A DNA stretch of 64,000 nucleotides from positions 22,116,244 through 22,180,243 of the forward strand of contig CM056395.1 of assembly GCA_029718625.1 (NCBI GenBank), given 5' to 3'. Under the pieces are notes generated by a model. That model had not been told where the DNA came from. It made no database searches and worked only from the letters and a program-made list of their open reading frames with translations. This DNA comes from Synaphobranchus kaupii (lineage: Eukaryota; Chordata; Actinopteri; Anguilliformes; Synaphobranchidae). The number at the start of each line of letters is the position of its first letter. The stretch's first letter is position 1. Shown here one piece after another: positions 25,431 through 38,421 of the stretch. The translations under genes and the position numbers were made by a program.

Positions 25431-26267
25431 AAAGGAAAATGGCAATCCTACAAAAGTCCTACAAAACAAACAAGAAAAGCACTTTATATGTACTTGGTTT
25501 GGTGTCATTTGATGTTCTTGAGTTTCCTTTGTGCTTACCGAACAAAATGCCGTGCCATCAACATAAAATGCCACTACCCTCTGTTACATTTAATCCTCCT
25601 TGAGTACTTGAAACATTACGAACATACATTTTTTGATAGGCATTTTATCTATCAATCCTTGTGGCCTCCTCATTGGCTACACACATTCCTCCGTAAATCA
25701 AACACTTTAATATGCAAACAATATTTTGCAGTGGAAAACAATGGCATAAAACATAAGACCCATTAATTCAGACCCAGATGTTCTTGTAAAAGAGATTTAT
25801 TTTCAAACACACTTGTCCCTGGGGGGAAGTGCCAGTGAACAACCTTACTTGTGGTTCTTTATAGAGTGCATTAAACAATAGAGCTTTGATATGATAAATC
25901 CATCCAAGAGTACGGAGAAAAAGAAGCACACTTTTTTGCGTACACTCAACCTTTTCACTTTTACCCAAACAAGGGGAAAAAAAAGAAAGATGAATCACAC
26001 TTCTAACAGGTTGCGGGATAACGCTGTATGCATAACAGAGGGGAAGATCATGTAAAATACGCTTTGCTCTGGTATTCCAGTGTACTCTGCTCAGTGGAAC
26101 TTAAAGGTAATTGCACTACATTCCTACACATAGTGACATGATTACATTTTTCCATGTTTGAGTGATACATTATTTGAAAATGATGAGAATTCAATAATTT
26201 AATTTTCACGTCCTTTCAGATTAGATTATATACTTAAGGGGAAATGAGAAACAAAAACAGTTACTGC

Positions 26268-26269
<2 letters not shown>

Positions 26270-26310
<41 letters not shown>

Positions 26311-26318
26311 TGTGTGTG
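26270..26318. repeat. (TG)n microsatellite
   Basis: About 24 TG units with one TC interruption, directly visible. Confidence 0.95.
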
Positions 26319-27753
26319 CATACATCTGATCATGCATCTATGTATGTATGTATCAATATGAAATATGCACTCATGGCTCAGATTAATTTCTGCAACATTT
26401 GAGATCAATCACGCCACACTTTTTTTCTTGTTGGTCCTGAATTTCACATAATGATGCCCGTTGCCATGATGGCCTTGTAACTTCCTCGGCTAAGATGAAT
26501 AACACATGTGTTGCCAGACAGCTCCTCACACAGTCAACAAATGACTGCACCAAAATGGCTTTCACAATCAGCACATGAATCTTCTTTTTTTATACACCCA
26601 CCAGAGAAATGACAAATAGTCTCACAGGACTTCATACTTTAGCTGGGAAGTGAGCAAGGCCCCTGCAGAGATGAGCCCCTAGAGGATGTCTTGTACTGTT
26701 ATGTACTGACTATCCAAGCTAGACTTGTTTTGTGTCCTAAAGGAGGCTTACAAGCCTCATGTTATGTCCTTTGACAGCCTGGTAGCATTACATTTTCAGA
26801 TTTTTTTAAAGTATATTTAATCTTTTTTTTGGCTTAAATTCACAAGAAACCTGTGTCTGTGCACCCTGGGATTGGCTTTCCAAACCACTTTGGAGAAGAA
26901 TGTTGTCTTTATACTGAAGCAATTAGCCTAGTATCAACCTCCCATTGTTATTGAGTGACATTTTGCATTCAGAGTAATAGTTTGTCCCAGGAATTGTCTT
27001 CACCAGACTAATTGAGTTTTATCTATTTATTTATTTATTTATTTTTAGCTTTAGCAGTTTAGCTTACATTCAGTTAGAGAGTCAATGTAATATACACTTT
27101 GACTAGGGATGCCCAAACGTATAGACATCTGTATATCATAAGTATATACCAAATGATACATTTTAAATCTTTTGGAAAATATCCTGCCAGAGGGCACACA
27201 AAGAGCCCAATCACACCCTCTCCGCAGTTTACAATCTACAGCGTTTTAATATCTACAACTCACCATACGGTGATGGAAATCAAACATCTTTTCACAGCTG
27301 ACAACAAAAGCTTCTCATAACAGTTGACATTACCTCCTGTTATCATCAAAACAAAATAAATGTGAACAAATACGCTTCAGTCGCTAGGCAGGAGAACGCA
27401 ACGGGGAGTCCCAGCTGGTGGATGTTGGGAGTCGTGCTCGACGTGAAGGCAGCGTTAGTAAGTGAGGTAAGTGAAAGTTTGTGAAGTTTAAAACCTGTAT
27501 GGAAAGTGCCACCAGAATCACCCACAAAAAAAAAAAAAAAATGTTGGATACATTTTATACAGCTACCCCACACGTGACCCCACACAACACCTTTGTATAC
27601 AATGTTTCTTGAATGTTTACTATTTAATCCCAACAAATTAGGGAAAGTCATACTGTGTAAAGATAAAAGAAAATAAGGTTAACTGGTTTTTAAGTGATGT
27701 CAAATGCTGAATCGGGTCAAATTGACCCAGAACATACTATGGGGGTTCAGTAT

Positions 27754-27966
27754 ACGGCAGTGTAGTATAATGGTTAAGGAACTGGACTTGTAACCGAAAG
27801 GTTGCAGGTTCGATTCCCAGGTAGGACACTGCCGTTGTACCCTTGAGCAAGGTACTTAACCTGAATTGCTTCAGTATATATCCAGCTGTATAAATGGATA
27901 CATGTAATAAGAAGTTGTGTAAGTCGCTCTGGATAAGAGCGTCTGCTAAATGCCTATAATGTAATG
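27754..27966 (+). repeat. tRNA-derived SINE, UnaL2-type tail (plus strand)
   Basis: The best copy for reading the family. The head acggcagtgtagtataatgg holds the A-box-like part, and ggttgcaggttcgattccca holds a canonical B box. A body with gtacccttgagcaaggtac follows, then the tail gctctggataagagcgtctg and a terminal TGTAA-like run. The anticodon-arm region (aactggacttgtaaccgaa) keeps tRNA-like spacing, but the unit is not a functional tRNA gene. Confidence 0.88.
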
Positions 27967-29298
27967 TACTTGGCATGGCCACTTAGAAAGCTGTGCATCA
28001 TTCCTGAACATTTTGTGAGAACCGTTGTGCTGAAAACCTTACAGATAGACATGCTACTCTTTCCAGCTGAGATACAATGGTATTAATCCTTTACCTTAAC
28101 TTATTTATTTTGCTTGCTAAACTGCAAAGTAGTACTGAAACTCACCCAGAGTTCAGCCACTCTGCAAACCCAGTGCACCCTTTTGATAAATACAGGAAAT
28201 TATATGCTCATACCTGGCGTATCACAGAACAGGTAACTAACTTCCATAATATCACTGAATGATATGGCTACAATCATCCAGCAACTGCATCCCCTGGGTA
28301 CACATTTACATATGTAGCGCAGTAATTGTATACTTGATTAATTTATGCAAAACTTGTTACTGGTTCTCGCGCTTCCTGTTTGCAGAGTCACAGAAAGTTT
28401 AATTTGTGAGGACATACTTCGTGCCTTTGGGCAGAGACAATGGCACAATATCCTTAGGTGACCTCTTTAAAAAAGAACTGGCGAGCCTTTTCAATTTTCC
28501 CATTATTATGCTGCACCGAAATGTAAAGGGAACAATTATTTCTTAAAAAAATAATAAATAATAACTTGCCATTTTCCCTTTGAATCCTGTCATAGTCGTT
28601 GCTGAAATGTGTGCGTGCGATTCTAGGTATTCAAAAGTCCATATGAGGACACAAAAAAAACTCTGGAGCACTGAAGTAAAAGGACAAGTACAAATCACTT
28701 TTTTAATAAAAGGAGAGTGAGCGGTCCACTGTCCTTTTGTGCTTCTCACTTTATTCAGACAGTGGGGAAGCGGAGAGGGTCACAGATAGAGATGGGATCA
28801 CAGCACCGATCCCACGTTGGGGAGGCAACCCTGCGACCACACGGGGGGGAATTGTATACGGGTTGAGAGTCAGCTGCCCCGTGGCCTGCGCCACACGGTC
28901 CATGAATCACTTTTCGGGGCAGATTCACCCCACTGTTCCCTTTTGATCTCCCACGCTGGAGTTCTACTCTCCGTGCTCAAAGAATCGGCTCCGTTATGAA
29001 AAAATGCATTGAAAAAAAGCGTGGATTCATATTGCTGGAGATGACTCTGATGACATCATCGGAATGTTTCCTGTTTAGATGGCAAGTTGCCTAACTAGCA
29101 TGCTGACAGCAACATATCACCCAAACCAGCATAGAGTGTTAACATAAGGTCCGTTATTGCATTTTCCCAGAGCTGTAGAGATATTAGAACTTATTTTTCA
29201 TAAATTGTCCATCATCAGAAGAGTTATCATTCACTGGTGACAGCAACAACAACTCTCTATCCAGCCGAATGTCCATATCTGCAGTGACCATTTCAGTT
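27967..29298. other. unassigned non-coding DNA
   Basis: No gene recognised. The 28780-28990 part is moderately GC-rich (acccacacgg-like phrases) with two overlapping frames but no known domain. Confidence 0.35.
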
Positions 29299-29450
29299 AA
29301 ATTCAATTCAAGCTTTATTTGTCATGTGCTAAGTTGAACAGTGTGCACAGTGCAATGGAAATCTTATTTACAGGGTCTCCAGATAATGTAAAACTTTACA
29401 GAATGTAAGCAATGGATACAATAAATACAATAAACAATCTAGACAAATAT
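29299..29450 (+). repeat. common fish repeat fragment (non-LTR-like, unclassified)
   Basis: The phrases caagctttatttgtcatgtg and cacagtgcaatggaaatctt occur together in many fish interspersed repeats. No ends were defined. Confidence 0.4.
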
Positions 29451-30770
29451 ATCAAATATAAAAAAATATTTATAAAATACAATAGTTATGCACATACCGT
29501 GTGCAAAATTGTGTTTGTGTGTATTCATTGTGTATAGTTACATATCAGAACTCAAACATTCAGTGACATTCCTTATGCATGCCTATTTATTAATAATGGC
29601 ATGTACGTACGTAGACACACAGGCATACATACAACTCACTCTCACACACATGTACGCACACATAAACACACGCACACACACACATTCTCCTAACAGTTGT
29701 GGGTCACACAGCTAATTTATTTTTCCCTCCAAAAGTGAATTAGTCGCTGGTAGAATAAATCTTCATCTTTGGTTCTCTCATTGTCAGGGCAATTTGTTAT
29801 GAAACATTCAATGCCTTAAAATTAATGGATGGAGGCAGAGAGAACAAGACGAGATGGAATTAAATTTAAAAAACGAACATTATTAACTGGTTAAAGAAAC
29901 CATGAATATAAATTTGCCTGTGGAACATAATTGATTGATATTTTTGCTTATCTCTGTTTGGCATGTAAGGTTTTTTTTTTTTTTTTTTCCCCTTTTCTAT
30001 TCATCCCTATTTGCCATGTTCTTTAACACAGATCATATTGCAAATCAGACTCACATAACTGCAGGCAATAATCCTTGCGTCACTCTTGAACGAAAACGCG
30101 TTGATGTTAGCAGTGCTAAGCCAGTCCCGCCGGGGCTGGATTTTTTCTATTCATTTCCGATGCATGCTTTATGGATGAAACTTGAGTCCTGGGACAGGGA
30201 GAAAGTTGTCCACATGGCCTCTTCATATCCATTATGAATTATTCGGCTCCCCTCCCCTCTACCCACAACCCCCACCAACCCCCTGAAAGAGATGACTTTC
30301 CTTTTGGCTTATTCATCTTTAATAACTGCCTTTGAATGGCTGCCTAACCTCCCCATCAGTATTCTCGCAGCGCGCTAACAGGCTGAATGCCATGCCTGAA
30401 AGAGACGTGACGTAATGGGACGCGACGGAGCGCGACTAACGCGCGGAGCCACCGTATCGCACGTCGCTGACATTCCTGTCCAAGCGGACGGCCCGCTGGT
30501 AATGTCGCCGCATGCTACCCGCTACGTTTCCCGTTTTATAGGGAATTACGGGGACACGAGTGTGTTTAATGCTTCTTCCACGCATCGAGGAGGAGAATGA
30601 GGAGGTGGAGGCAGTGGGGTTGGCTCTCACAGGACACCGCACAGGATGAGGATAGACACTTTTTGCCAGTGTCCTTAAATTACGCGCCATTGAGCCTTTC
30701 TTGTTCCTTTTTAAGTCGGCCCGACTTTTTCATTTTCACGGAAGGGAATTCTGAGATGCTTCAAATCAAA
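29451..30770. other. unassigned DNA with a CpG-rich patch
   Basis: No gene recognised. 30365-30545 is rich in CG (ggacgcgacggagcgcgac). A T-rich run lies near 29970-29988. Non-repetitive, balanced sequence between about 29990 and 30400 could be conserved non-coding DNA, which cannot be tested here. Confidence 0.3.
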
Positions 30771-30774
30771 ATCT

Positions 30775-30925
30775 AAATTTTGTGTAGTTTGTGTAGTGCA
30801 TTTCATGAACAATTGTCACAATGCGCTTCACAGAAAAGCCTGGCCTAAACCCCCACAAGAACAAGCCAAAGGCAACAGCAGCAAGGAGAAACCTCGGGAG
30901 GAACCAGACATCGAGTTTAGATCTA
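30775..30925 (+). repeat. fragment of the gcgctt-type fish repeat
   Basis: Contains gtgtagtgcatttcatgaac, then gcgcttcacagaaaagcc and aaacctcgggaggaaccaga. This is the same phrase order as the start of the repeat at 14756. Confidence 0.5.
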
Positions 30926-32426
30926 TGCCCTCAAATTGTCCTTCATGTCTCTGCTGTCTGTGAGTACTACAGGTCTAAAATGATGCCAAAATGACGGATT
31001 AAAGTTATTCTACACCTGTGGAAATCAAGCTCGGCAGCGTGAACGCGGTTGCAGACAGTTGGGCTTTCAAAATTAGGGTGGGAATTGGCCATGCTCAGCC
31101 CCAACTTGGGCGACAAATTAATTTTTTTTAAATCTACGGCAGTCAAGGTATAACTAAAGTGTCCATTTGCGATAATGGGGGCAGCAATGTCAATGTGTGG
31201 AGTAGAAAAAAAATAATGCATCTTTAGGTGTGCTGAACTCAACGGCGTCAGCTTCTGACTGACAAAGGCCAGGTCAGCCGCTGGTCACCACACCTGCATA
31301 AGGTCCATTCAAGCATTTATACAGATAAACATGGGGCCACATCTCAAGGGCCCGCAGGAATCCTGGTCAGATCCTGGACACTCGGACGCCATTAGAGCCG
31401 GGGCGGGTAAAAAGGATATGCTTCAGGACTGCATGCCAACTTCTGCTCTAAATTATTTTATGAATAATGTTGAAAGCACTTTCCTAAGTTGCTTTGGCTA
31501 AAAAGCGTCTGCCAAATGGTCTACATTGTAAATGAGCTAATTAGCTAATTGAGCCAGGGGTAACTGATGGAAACAAAACCTCGGATACACACCGGGGGGC
31601 TCCAGGAAAGGAAGTACTCACGTTACACATGTTGGACTGGTGCTGACTGTCTTCGACAGGGAAGCCTATTGCACCTGTGAAAACAGATATACAGCACCAG
31701 CAAAGATTGGCAGAATGTAAATTGATGGTACGTTCAGCAAGAAGTCAATCTGTTCCAGCACTGTTGGCAGAAAACCGCACTGCTGACGGAGGGAGAGGAG
31801 CCATCTTGGCTCAAACTGTGCAAGCCAAGTTGATTGGGGACGTGGAGGTGTGACCGCATGCTGCGGTGCGGATGGAAATGTCTGTGTAGACACAGCAATC
31901 CGGCCCCGCTCATCTCACCTTGCTCATTGCAACGAAATGCCTTCACACCTCCGCTCGAAGACACACAGAGACAAGTCACACTCATTTGTTTGAGTGTTTG
32001 ATTCCTGAAAAAGAATATAGACCCCACAAAGTAACAGGGTATAAGGTTAGAAAGGACAAGAAATGTCTCCAGGCCATGAGTGATGGGTTTTTAAATTACT
32101 TAAAACGGTGCAACACGATACTGGTTTGATCTGGTTTGGTCTGCATCTCCTTCCTCTTAACAGGTGGCAGGCACTTGAAAGAGTTAAAATGGAAATCTCC
32201 TTGCAGGTAGTTTAATTTTTGAAAGGAATATAACCTTCACAATCATGTAAAATATTCATAACCTTAAAATACATATTTTATGGTAGCCTTCATATGAAAA
32301 AAAAAAGCCATACATCCAGATGTGAACTGTGTCCTTTAATTTTAGTGGCTCTATGGAGCCTTATCTAGGGTGGGAATGAAGGAGATAAGCACAAAGCCCT
32401 CGTGGGGATTAGGAATCGCTTGGGGT

Positions 32427-32428
<2 letters not shown>
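30926..32428. other. unassigned DNA with a SINE-tail fragment
   Basis: No gene recognised. At 31487-31532 the phrase taaaaagcgtctgccaaatg followed by attgtaaatg is a degenerate LINE/SINE tail of the UnaL2 kind, without the SINE head. Confidence 0.4.
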
Positions 32429-32430
<2 letters not shown>

Positions 32431-32506
<76 letters not shown>

Positions 32507-32515
32507 ACACACACA
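32431..32515. repeat. (CA)n microsatellite
   Basis: About 42 CA units with one GACA interruption near 32501. Three overlapping plus-strand frames through it are repeat artefacts. Confidence 0.97.
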
Positions 32516-33066
32516 TTTCAGCTTGCTTCAACAACCGGATTATACTACCGCTCTACAGTTTCGCTGCACACTTGTATACATACAGTATGTTATTTTTATT
32601 ATTTTATTTTTATTTCTTGATTTTTTTTTGTTCGTTTTTTACTGCAGGAGACTTTCTATCTATATGGCCAACTTAAAGGAGAATTTTAAAATGTGGTTTC
32701 ATTCTTGTTGTCATTGCCATAGAAATGCTACAGTAGGCCTACTGTATATATATATATTTTTTTACACATGAATTGAAGTGTGACGGTAGAAGAGCTTTTT
32801 GTGAAAACTCATATTAAATACTGTAAATGTGAATTACGCTGTAGTTGTGTCGGCAACTCTAAGCAAAACTTATGCTATCACAATCCAGCTCCCCGGTTGT
32901 CAAATGCAGTTTCTCGCCACCATCATCCCCAGAAGAAGACAGCAGTGGTGAGAATGCAGCCTGAGGCACTGCAGGGATATTGGTTCATCTGGTTTTATAT
33001 CGGTTCATCTTACTCAAGCTACAATCTCCGAGACAATGGGTTTCGCCGAATCAGAGCCCTATCTAC

Positions 33067-33340
33067 TGTGTCCTGTGTACTTGCATAATGTGTACTGTTT
33101 ACTACATAGTGTTTAGTACGCAACATGCAGTATGCAAAAACATATCCTCAATACTATTGCTAGTGAAAACCCAGAAATAAGTATATAATCCGGGGGGTTT
33201 ATATCATCTGGGGGTTGTGAGTACACTACATTTAGAGCACATTTTGCCTACTTAAAAACTTTCTGATCCAGTGTGTACTTAACAAGCATACTCAATAGCA
33301 TGGAAGGGCGTTGATTCGGACACAGTCAATGTCACTTTTA
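33067..33340. repeat. possible dispersed repeat (unclassified)
   Basis: Phrases such as tttagtacgcaacatgcagt and gggcgttgattcggacacag resemble a dispersed fish repeat. Boundaries and class are unknown. Confidence 0.3.
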
Positions 33341-33571
33341 TGCTATTATGCTACATGGCTGCTCTCTTATTTTGGTAAAATCCTGTTCAGTTAATTCGAT
33401 TATTGGCATTAAATTGATAGGTCTCCCTTCATCTTATTAATTGCTTCTAATAATATTCAGTTGCGTTGCTGCGTCTTCAACTAGACTTGGGCAGGCAACA
33501 AGTTAACCAGCAAAAAAGCAAGCCTCTCTCACAGAAGCTGTCTAACAGCTCAGAACCAAAATTACTAAATG

Positions 33572-33592
33572 ACACACACACACACACACACA
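33572..33592. repeat. short (CA)n microsatellite
   Basis: Ten CA units, directly visible. Confidence 0.9.
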
Positions 33593-33691
33593 AAAGGGAG
33601 ATATGGGTTCTGCCAGTGTCACATTGTTCTGAAAGGTGGGATTAAATGTCTTGCAGGGAGAATTGTTATTAAAACCTTTCTGAACTTCTGT

Positions 33692-33699
33692 TTATTATT

Positions 33700-33763
<64 letters not shown>
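33692..33763. repeat. (AAT)n microsatellite
   Basis: About 21 AAT units preceded by the complementary TTA pattern, so the tract starts as a short palindrome. Further TAA/TTG triplet runs follow to about 33828. Confidence 0.95.
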
Positions 33764-34026
33764 GTATTATTAATAATATTAGTATTAATACATATTAATA
33801 TTAGTTGTTGTTGTTGTTGTTGTTATTATTTATTTAAAATATCAATCAATGGAGTAGATAGTTAATATTTGCTTTGAGCAGTTCAAATCCCAGAAGGGAA
33901 AATATATCTCTTAAATCTTACAGTAGTGTTAGCAGAAAGCTTGGTATTTACAGCTATTCAAATATTTGCTGGGCTCATCTGGCAGATTGTTTTCCCTTCC
34001 TCTCTGTCATTGTCTCTCACTTTCCC

Positions 34027-34027
<1 letters not shown>

Positions 34028-34062
<35 letters not shown>

Positions 34063-34064
34063 TC
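34028..34064. repeat. (TTTC)n microsatellite
   Basis: Nine TTTC units. A homopyrimidine tract that could form triplex DNA. Confidence 0.95.
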
Positions 34065-34069
34065 CCTGC

Positions 34070-35610
34070 TTTGCTTGTTTTTCAGATGTCCAGTTTGTTC
34101 GAAATTGGCTCCTTTAGCCATTTAGCTATATGTCACATCCAAGCGCTAATGAAGTCGGGTGATTCATTGTTTTTAAGCACATTACATTGGCTGAAGTAAA
34201 CTGTGGTTATATGTGTGTGAGCATGAATGTTTCCATGCTCTCTCTCCCCTGGAAATGTATAGATCTTTTTTCCCATGGGATCCTCTAACAGCAGTTAATT
34301 AGATCAGTCAACCATCTGAAGCTGGATTACCTGGTATTTCCAGTGAGACAGAAGGACATGGGAAGAATTAGCAGCTGGAGGTGGCCTGCAGGAATATAAA
34401 TAATGTTGGTACATTAAAGAGATTTATGAACCCTTCTCGTTTTCCCCTTTCCGCCTATTTTAGACTGGTTCCATTTTGCCCTGAAATACAGGCTGGTTTG
34501 AAATCTGCGTGCGTTCTGTATATCAAATTAAAGGCTTCTAAATGCCCTTTGTGATGTATGGAAATACTACAGTAGAAATATGTTGCAGAAATGAACAGCT
34601 GTCAACGGGAGCTCACCGATAACTCGGTGTGTTTAATACAAATGTTCAATTTTGCATATCCTCTGTGTTAGCAGTCACGTCCGTGGAATAACATGAGGAT
34701 GGGGTCAGATGGATCCTGTCAACGATCAGATTCTAAATGAGGTTGATAAAGTATTCACAACACATCAAAAAAAAAAAAAAAACCTTGCTAATTGCACAGT
34801 GCGATTTTCATTTAGAGTGTTTGTGTAATTGCCTGCTTTGGACATTTTTACATTTGTCGTAATGGTTTTACAAACATACATCCTTTTGTTTTGCCATGCA
34901 AACTAGGTGATTTGCTGCAGAACTGCAGTGAATTCACCCTTGAGTTTTTTTTTATTTGCAGTATTAGTTTGAGACATGCAAATTGTGCCAATCACTTATT
35001 TCAGTGTTGGAAGTATACGTTTGATGTGCCCTCAGGTATGGTCTGAAATCCCACCCACGTGCCAAAGCTGAATTTCATACCAATGTGTTTTCAAGCCGAC
35101 CTGAGTAAATACACCATGGTCCTCTTGAGGGAATACATACTGTACATTTCATTGACAGACATTATTAAATTAATTGTGTTTCTTTAGGGGTGGGGTTTGA
35201 GAGAGTAATTAAGCAAAAGTTCTGCCCACGTAAATATATACATATCTTTCATGAATCCACAGAATTATAAAATTGAATTTAGCTGAGAACTGAAAGCCAT
35301 TATCCTAATATTATTTTCAGTGAGTGTATTAATTAAAATAGAAAAAGATTATTTAGAAAGAGAGACATAAGCATGTTTTTATCAGTATCCCTCTCATGCT
35401 GCAAATTAAAGTTTGTTTAGGGCGGGGAAGATAATGAGTTGAAATATGTAAGTTATACATTTTTTCACTTATGCTGACTGAAAGTTTATGTGGTGAATAA
35501 TGAAATTTAGAATTGTTATGATTTGCTTAATATGTTAAAATTATATATTTTTTTTGGACATAATTTAAAGCAATTTCAATTTTTTTAAAAATATTTTCAA
35601 TTTTCACCCT
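34070..35610. other. unassigned, low-repeat DNA
   Basis: No gene. 34240-34680 lacks simple repeats and known transposon phrases and has balanced composition, unlike most of the window. This makes it a candidate for conserved non-coding sequence, but there is no direct proof. Confidence 0.3.
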
Positions 35611-35614
35611 TGTG

Positions 35615-35615
<1 letters not shown>

Positions 35616-35659
<44 letters not shown>

Positions 35660-35678
35660 CGCACACACACACACACAC

Positions 35679-35755
<77 letters not shown>
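35616..35755. repeat. (CA)n microsatellite, longest in window
   Basis: About 140 bp of CA with a few AA and CG interruptions (near 35656-35684). It reads as a long Cys/Val frame on the minus strand, which is not a gene. Confidence 0.98.
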
Positions 35756-35757
<2 letters not shown>

Positions 35758-36867
35758 TTCAGTCCATGTCAGAATAATGATATGTGTCTTTTTCATTAAA
35801 TGTCAGAAAAATTAAGGGCTGGATTCAATCAAACGCTCTTAGTCAAATCAAAACAAACACAATCTCAGTATAGCCTGCTTTATAAACACACATCTCTAGC
35901 TTGCTTTTCTCACTGTATGTATCCAGTGTCAGAAGTGTGAAGTTCTAGCCAATCAGACTTCATGGAGAGATAGATACCATGGGCTGCACCTGATTGGTCA
36001 AACAGCAGTAAACACACCCGCCTTTCATTCTGAAAGTGACTTTATGTTCAGTACAAAGACACAATTATCGACAGTGGTAACATACAACATACAGTTCACA
36101 TTCGCAGCTCATTTGTTGAATATAATTTTCACCTGCCAGTAAGATATATGTGGGAAATGACAGACCTGTGAAACTACAAGTGAGATGCTGGTTGATTTTA
36201 CAGATTCAGAGTCAGTTGTAGGATGCCAAAACAGTGTAACGTGGCAATTTGTAAATGTCTTCGTATTATTTATTTATTTTTCATAACACAGTAATTTAGG
36301 AAATCATAAGGCTGCCATGTTAGATTTTATTTTATTAAATAAAATTATTAATCAGAATCCCACATAATCTATTATAAAGATGATGCAAACAATGCCCTAA
36401 TCAATAATATATGAGCGTAGGGGGCCCCATGACAATTTAAGCTGACTTGAGGTAGGTGACATTCATTTTTTAGGGCAGTAAAACTTCCTGCCAATCAAAA
36501 ATAATAAAATAAAAATTTAAATAATAACAATAATAATCGAACATGTCAGCATTATGCTTCTGTAGCTAGTAGCTGCCCTTATTTTTAATGTAAAAAAAAC
36601 AACAACAAACAAACAAAAAAACTTACATAGATTGCATACAGTCGTTGCTGCTCGAATTCAACTTCAGCACAATAACCCCACCTGATTTATTTTCTCTCAT
36701 TTAGCCGAATTAATACCAGTGATACCTCCATCAGATCACCCTTACCACCCTTGCCCTTACTTTATTATTTTATATTGAGTTGAGAACCTTAAATCAGAAA
36801 GATTTTTTGTAAAGATATTTTATCGTGGGGTGAGTATTCTGTTTGTTACCAGATGCCATTATTAAGC
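35756..36867. other. unassigned DNA
   Basis: No gene recognised. The phrase ggctggattcaatcaaacgc near 35819 and the ccaatcag/tgattggtca pair at about 35950-36000 look like parts of dispersed repeats, but no ends could be set. Confidence 0.3.
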
Positions 36868-36869
36868 TA

Positions 36870-37863
36870 CAGTGCAGTCTTTAAGTATTTGGACGGTGAC
36901 ATGATTTTTGTTTTTTTTTAGCTCTGTACTTCAGTATATTTGAAATGAAACAATGAATATGAGGTTAAAGTGAAGACTGCCAGCTTTAACTCTGTTTACT
37001 TTGGCCCTCCAGAGGCAATTTCCACCTGGTTTCTACTAGTTTTATTTAAATGTCAATATCTCAAAAAAATATTCCCTGCACATCCATGGGTTAAAGTTCA
37101 AATTGAAGAAGAAGCTGTATCATTCAGAAATTGCCACAGAATACATTTATTTCAAAATAGTCACATACAGTATACTGTATACATAATAACCATAACATAA
37201 GTAGCCTAATGTATTTTAATACGTTTTTTAAAAAACGTACAAAAGCGCGTGTGTATTTACACAACAACAGCAACGTATTTCAGCCCTAAGTGCGATGTCG
37301 GAAATGTGCGGAAAGTCGACTGTATGGGATTTTGGCGAAATGTAACAAGATAAACTCTTCAGGGTTAATCAGAAAAACAGCTGTAGCTGAATATACTGGT
37401 AAATACTTGGTTTCCTAATGTATACGAGAGATTTAAAAATGAGTAACCGAAAGTGCATCAGGTATAGTACAGTAAGCAAGGGAAAACGGCGAATGCTCAT
37501 TTGGACAACGTTTTAAAAAATATATTTTTCTATATGTGAACATGATTTTCTTAGCGTGTATAAATGGTACATGTTATGCATTTTACAGTCAGTGGCTGTG
37601 GCGAAAGGAGGGTCGTAAGTGCTTTGGGCTATTAATAGCACTGTAACTGGAGAAGCTGAGGTTTTCGCAAGCGGCTACCCTTTTAAAAAATACTGCGTCA
37701 AAATTTACGGGGTTTTCTTAAAGCTGTAGTTTATAATTTCAGACAAACATGAATACTGTAATTGAGACGGATATGTCTCAACCACTAGAGGCAAAGTTTA
37801 TAGAGTTAATTTGAGGGTATTTATGCGTAGTAGTAGTATGCTGTCCAAATACGGACTACACTG
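36870..37863 (+). mobile_element. Tc1/mariner-like element of family A, 994 bp, non-autonomous
   Basis: Both ends abut TA. The left end cagtgcagtctttaagtatt and the right end (reverse complement cagtgtagtccgtatttgga) form an inverted pair. The left interior carries the family-A phrase tatgaggttaaagtgaagac. No transposase frame is visible (the 36970-37200 frame has no DDE motif). The pairing of the two ends is moderately supported because the arms diverge after about 25 bp. Confidence 0.5.
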
Positions 37864-37865
37864 TA

Positions 37866-38413
37866 TATCTATTAATCTGTGTTGTTGTTTCCTTACTTAG
37901 TATTAGATGTGCAAAATCCCAGAAGACTGGGAGTTTTCGGTGTCCATTTGAAGGCGTGCAGGTTTTAAAGCCACGGTGCCGTAATTCCAATTTCCTGTTT
38001 CTACACCCATTCTGTGTTTTTCAATCGTCAACAGCCAGTTATCAGGCACAAACACCCCTCAGTGAGACTTTTTAAGTTAATATATTTTTTTTTTACCTGC
38101 GATGCATCCGTTCACATGGCACATTATATCTTGACATTTTAATTACAATTTTTCCAGGACAACTGCATGATGATTACTTCCCCGACTCATTAGGTCAGGC
38201 TATGCTGTGTCACAGGTTTAGCAGATGTCAGTAAGTATATGGATCATCTAATCATGGTAACTACAGCCCTATGCAGTTAAGACAGGACACTGAAGGACCT
38301 GCGGGTTTGAATCTGAGACCATATGTGACAGACTTTTCATAAAAAAAACAGCAGCTATTTTGCAACTGACCATAAATTATTTTTCCATTTAAAAGAGTGC
38401 CTCCAGAAGTCTA
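37866..38413. other. unassigned DNA
   Basis: Nothing recognised between the Tc1-like element and the fold-back hAT. Confidence 0.4.
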
Positions 38414-38421
38414 CCTGCAGA

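Larger units (their letters stand above)
23983..27751. other. unassigned DNA with microsatellites
   Basis: Holds CA/TG tracts listed separately, a (CT)n run near 24244-24260 and a (TTTA)n run near 27023-27044. No recognisable gene. Frames through the CA tracts are artefacts of the repeats. Confidence 0.4.

Noticed and set aside
27760..27832. tRNA gene
   Set aside because: The A- and B-box-like sequences belong to a SINE head that recurs elsewhere in the window with the same LINE-type tail. The cloverleaf is degenerate.
35527..35796. 89-codon Cys/Val-rich minus-strand frame
   Set aside because: It is a translation of the (CA)n tract. The same applies to the frames at 2253-2480, 32370-32771, 25353-25574 and 56241-56435.
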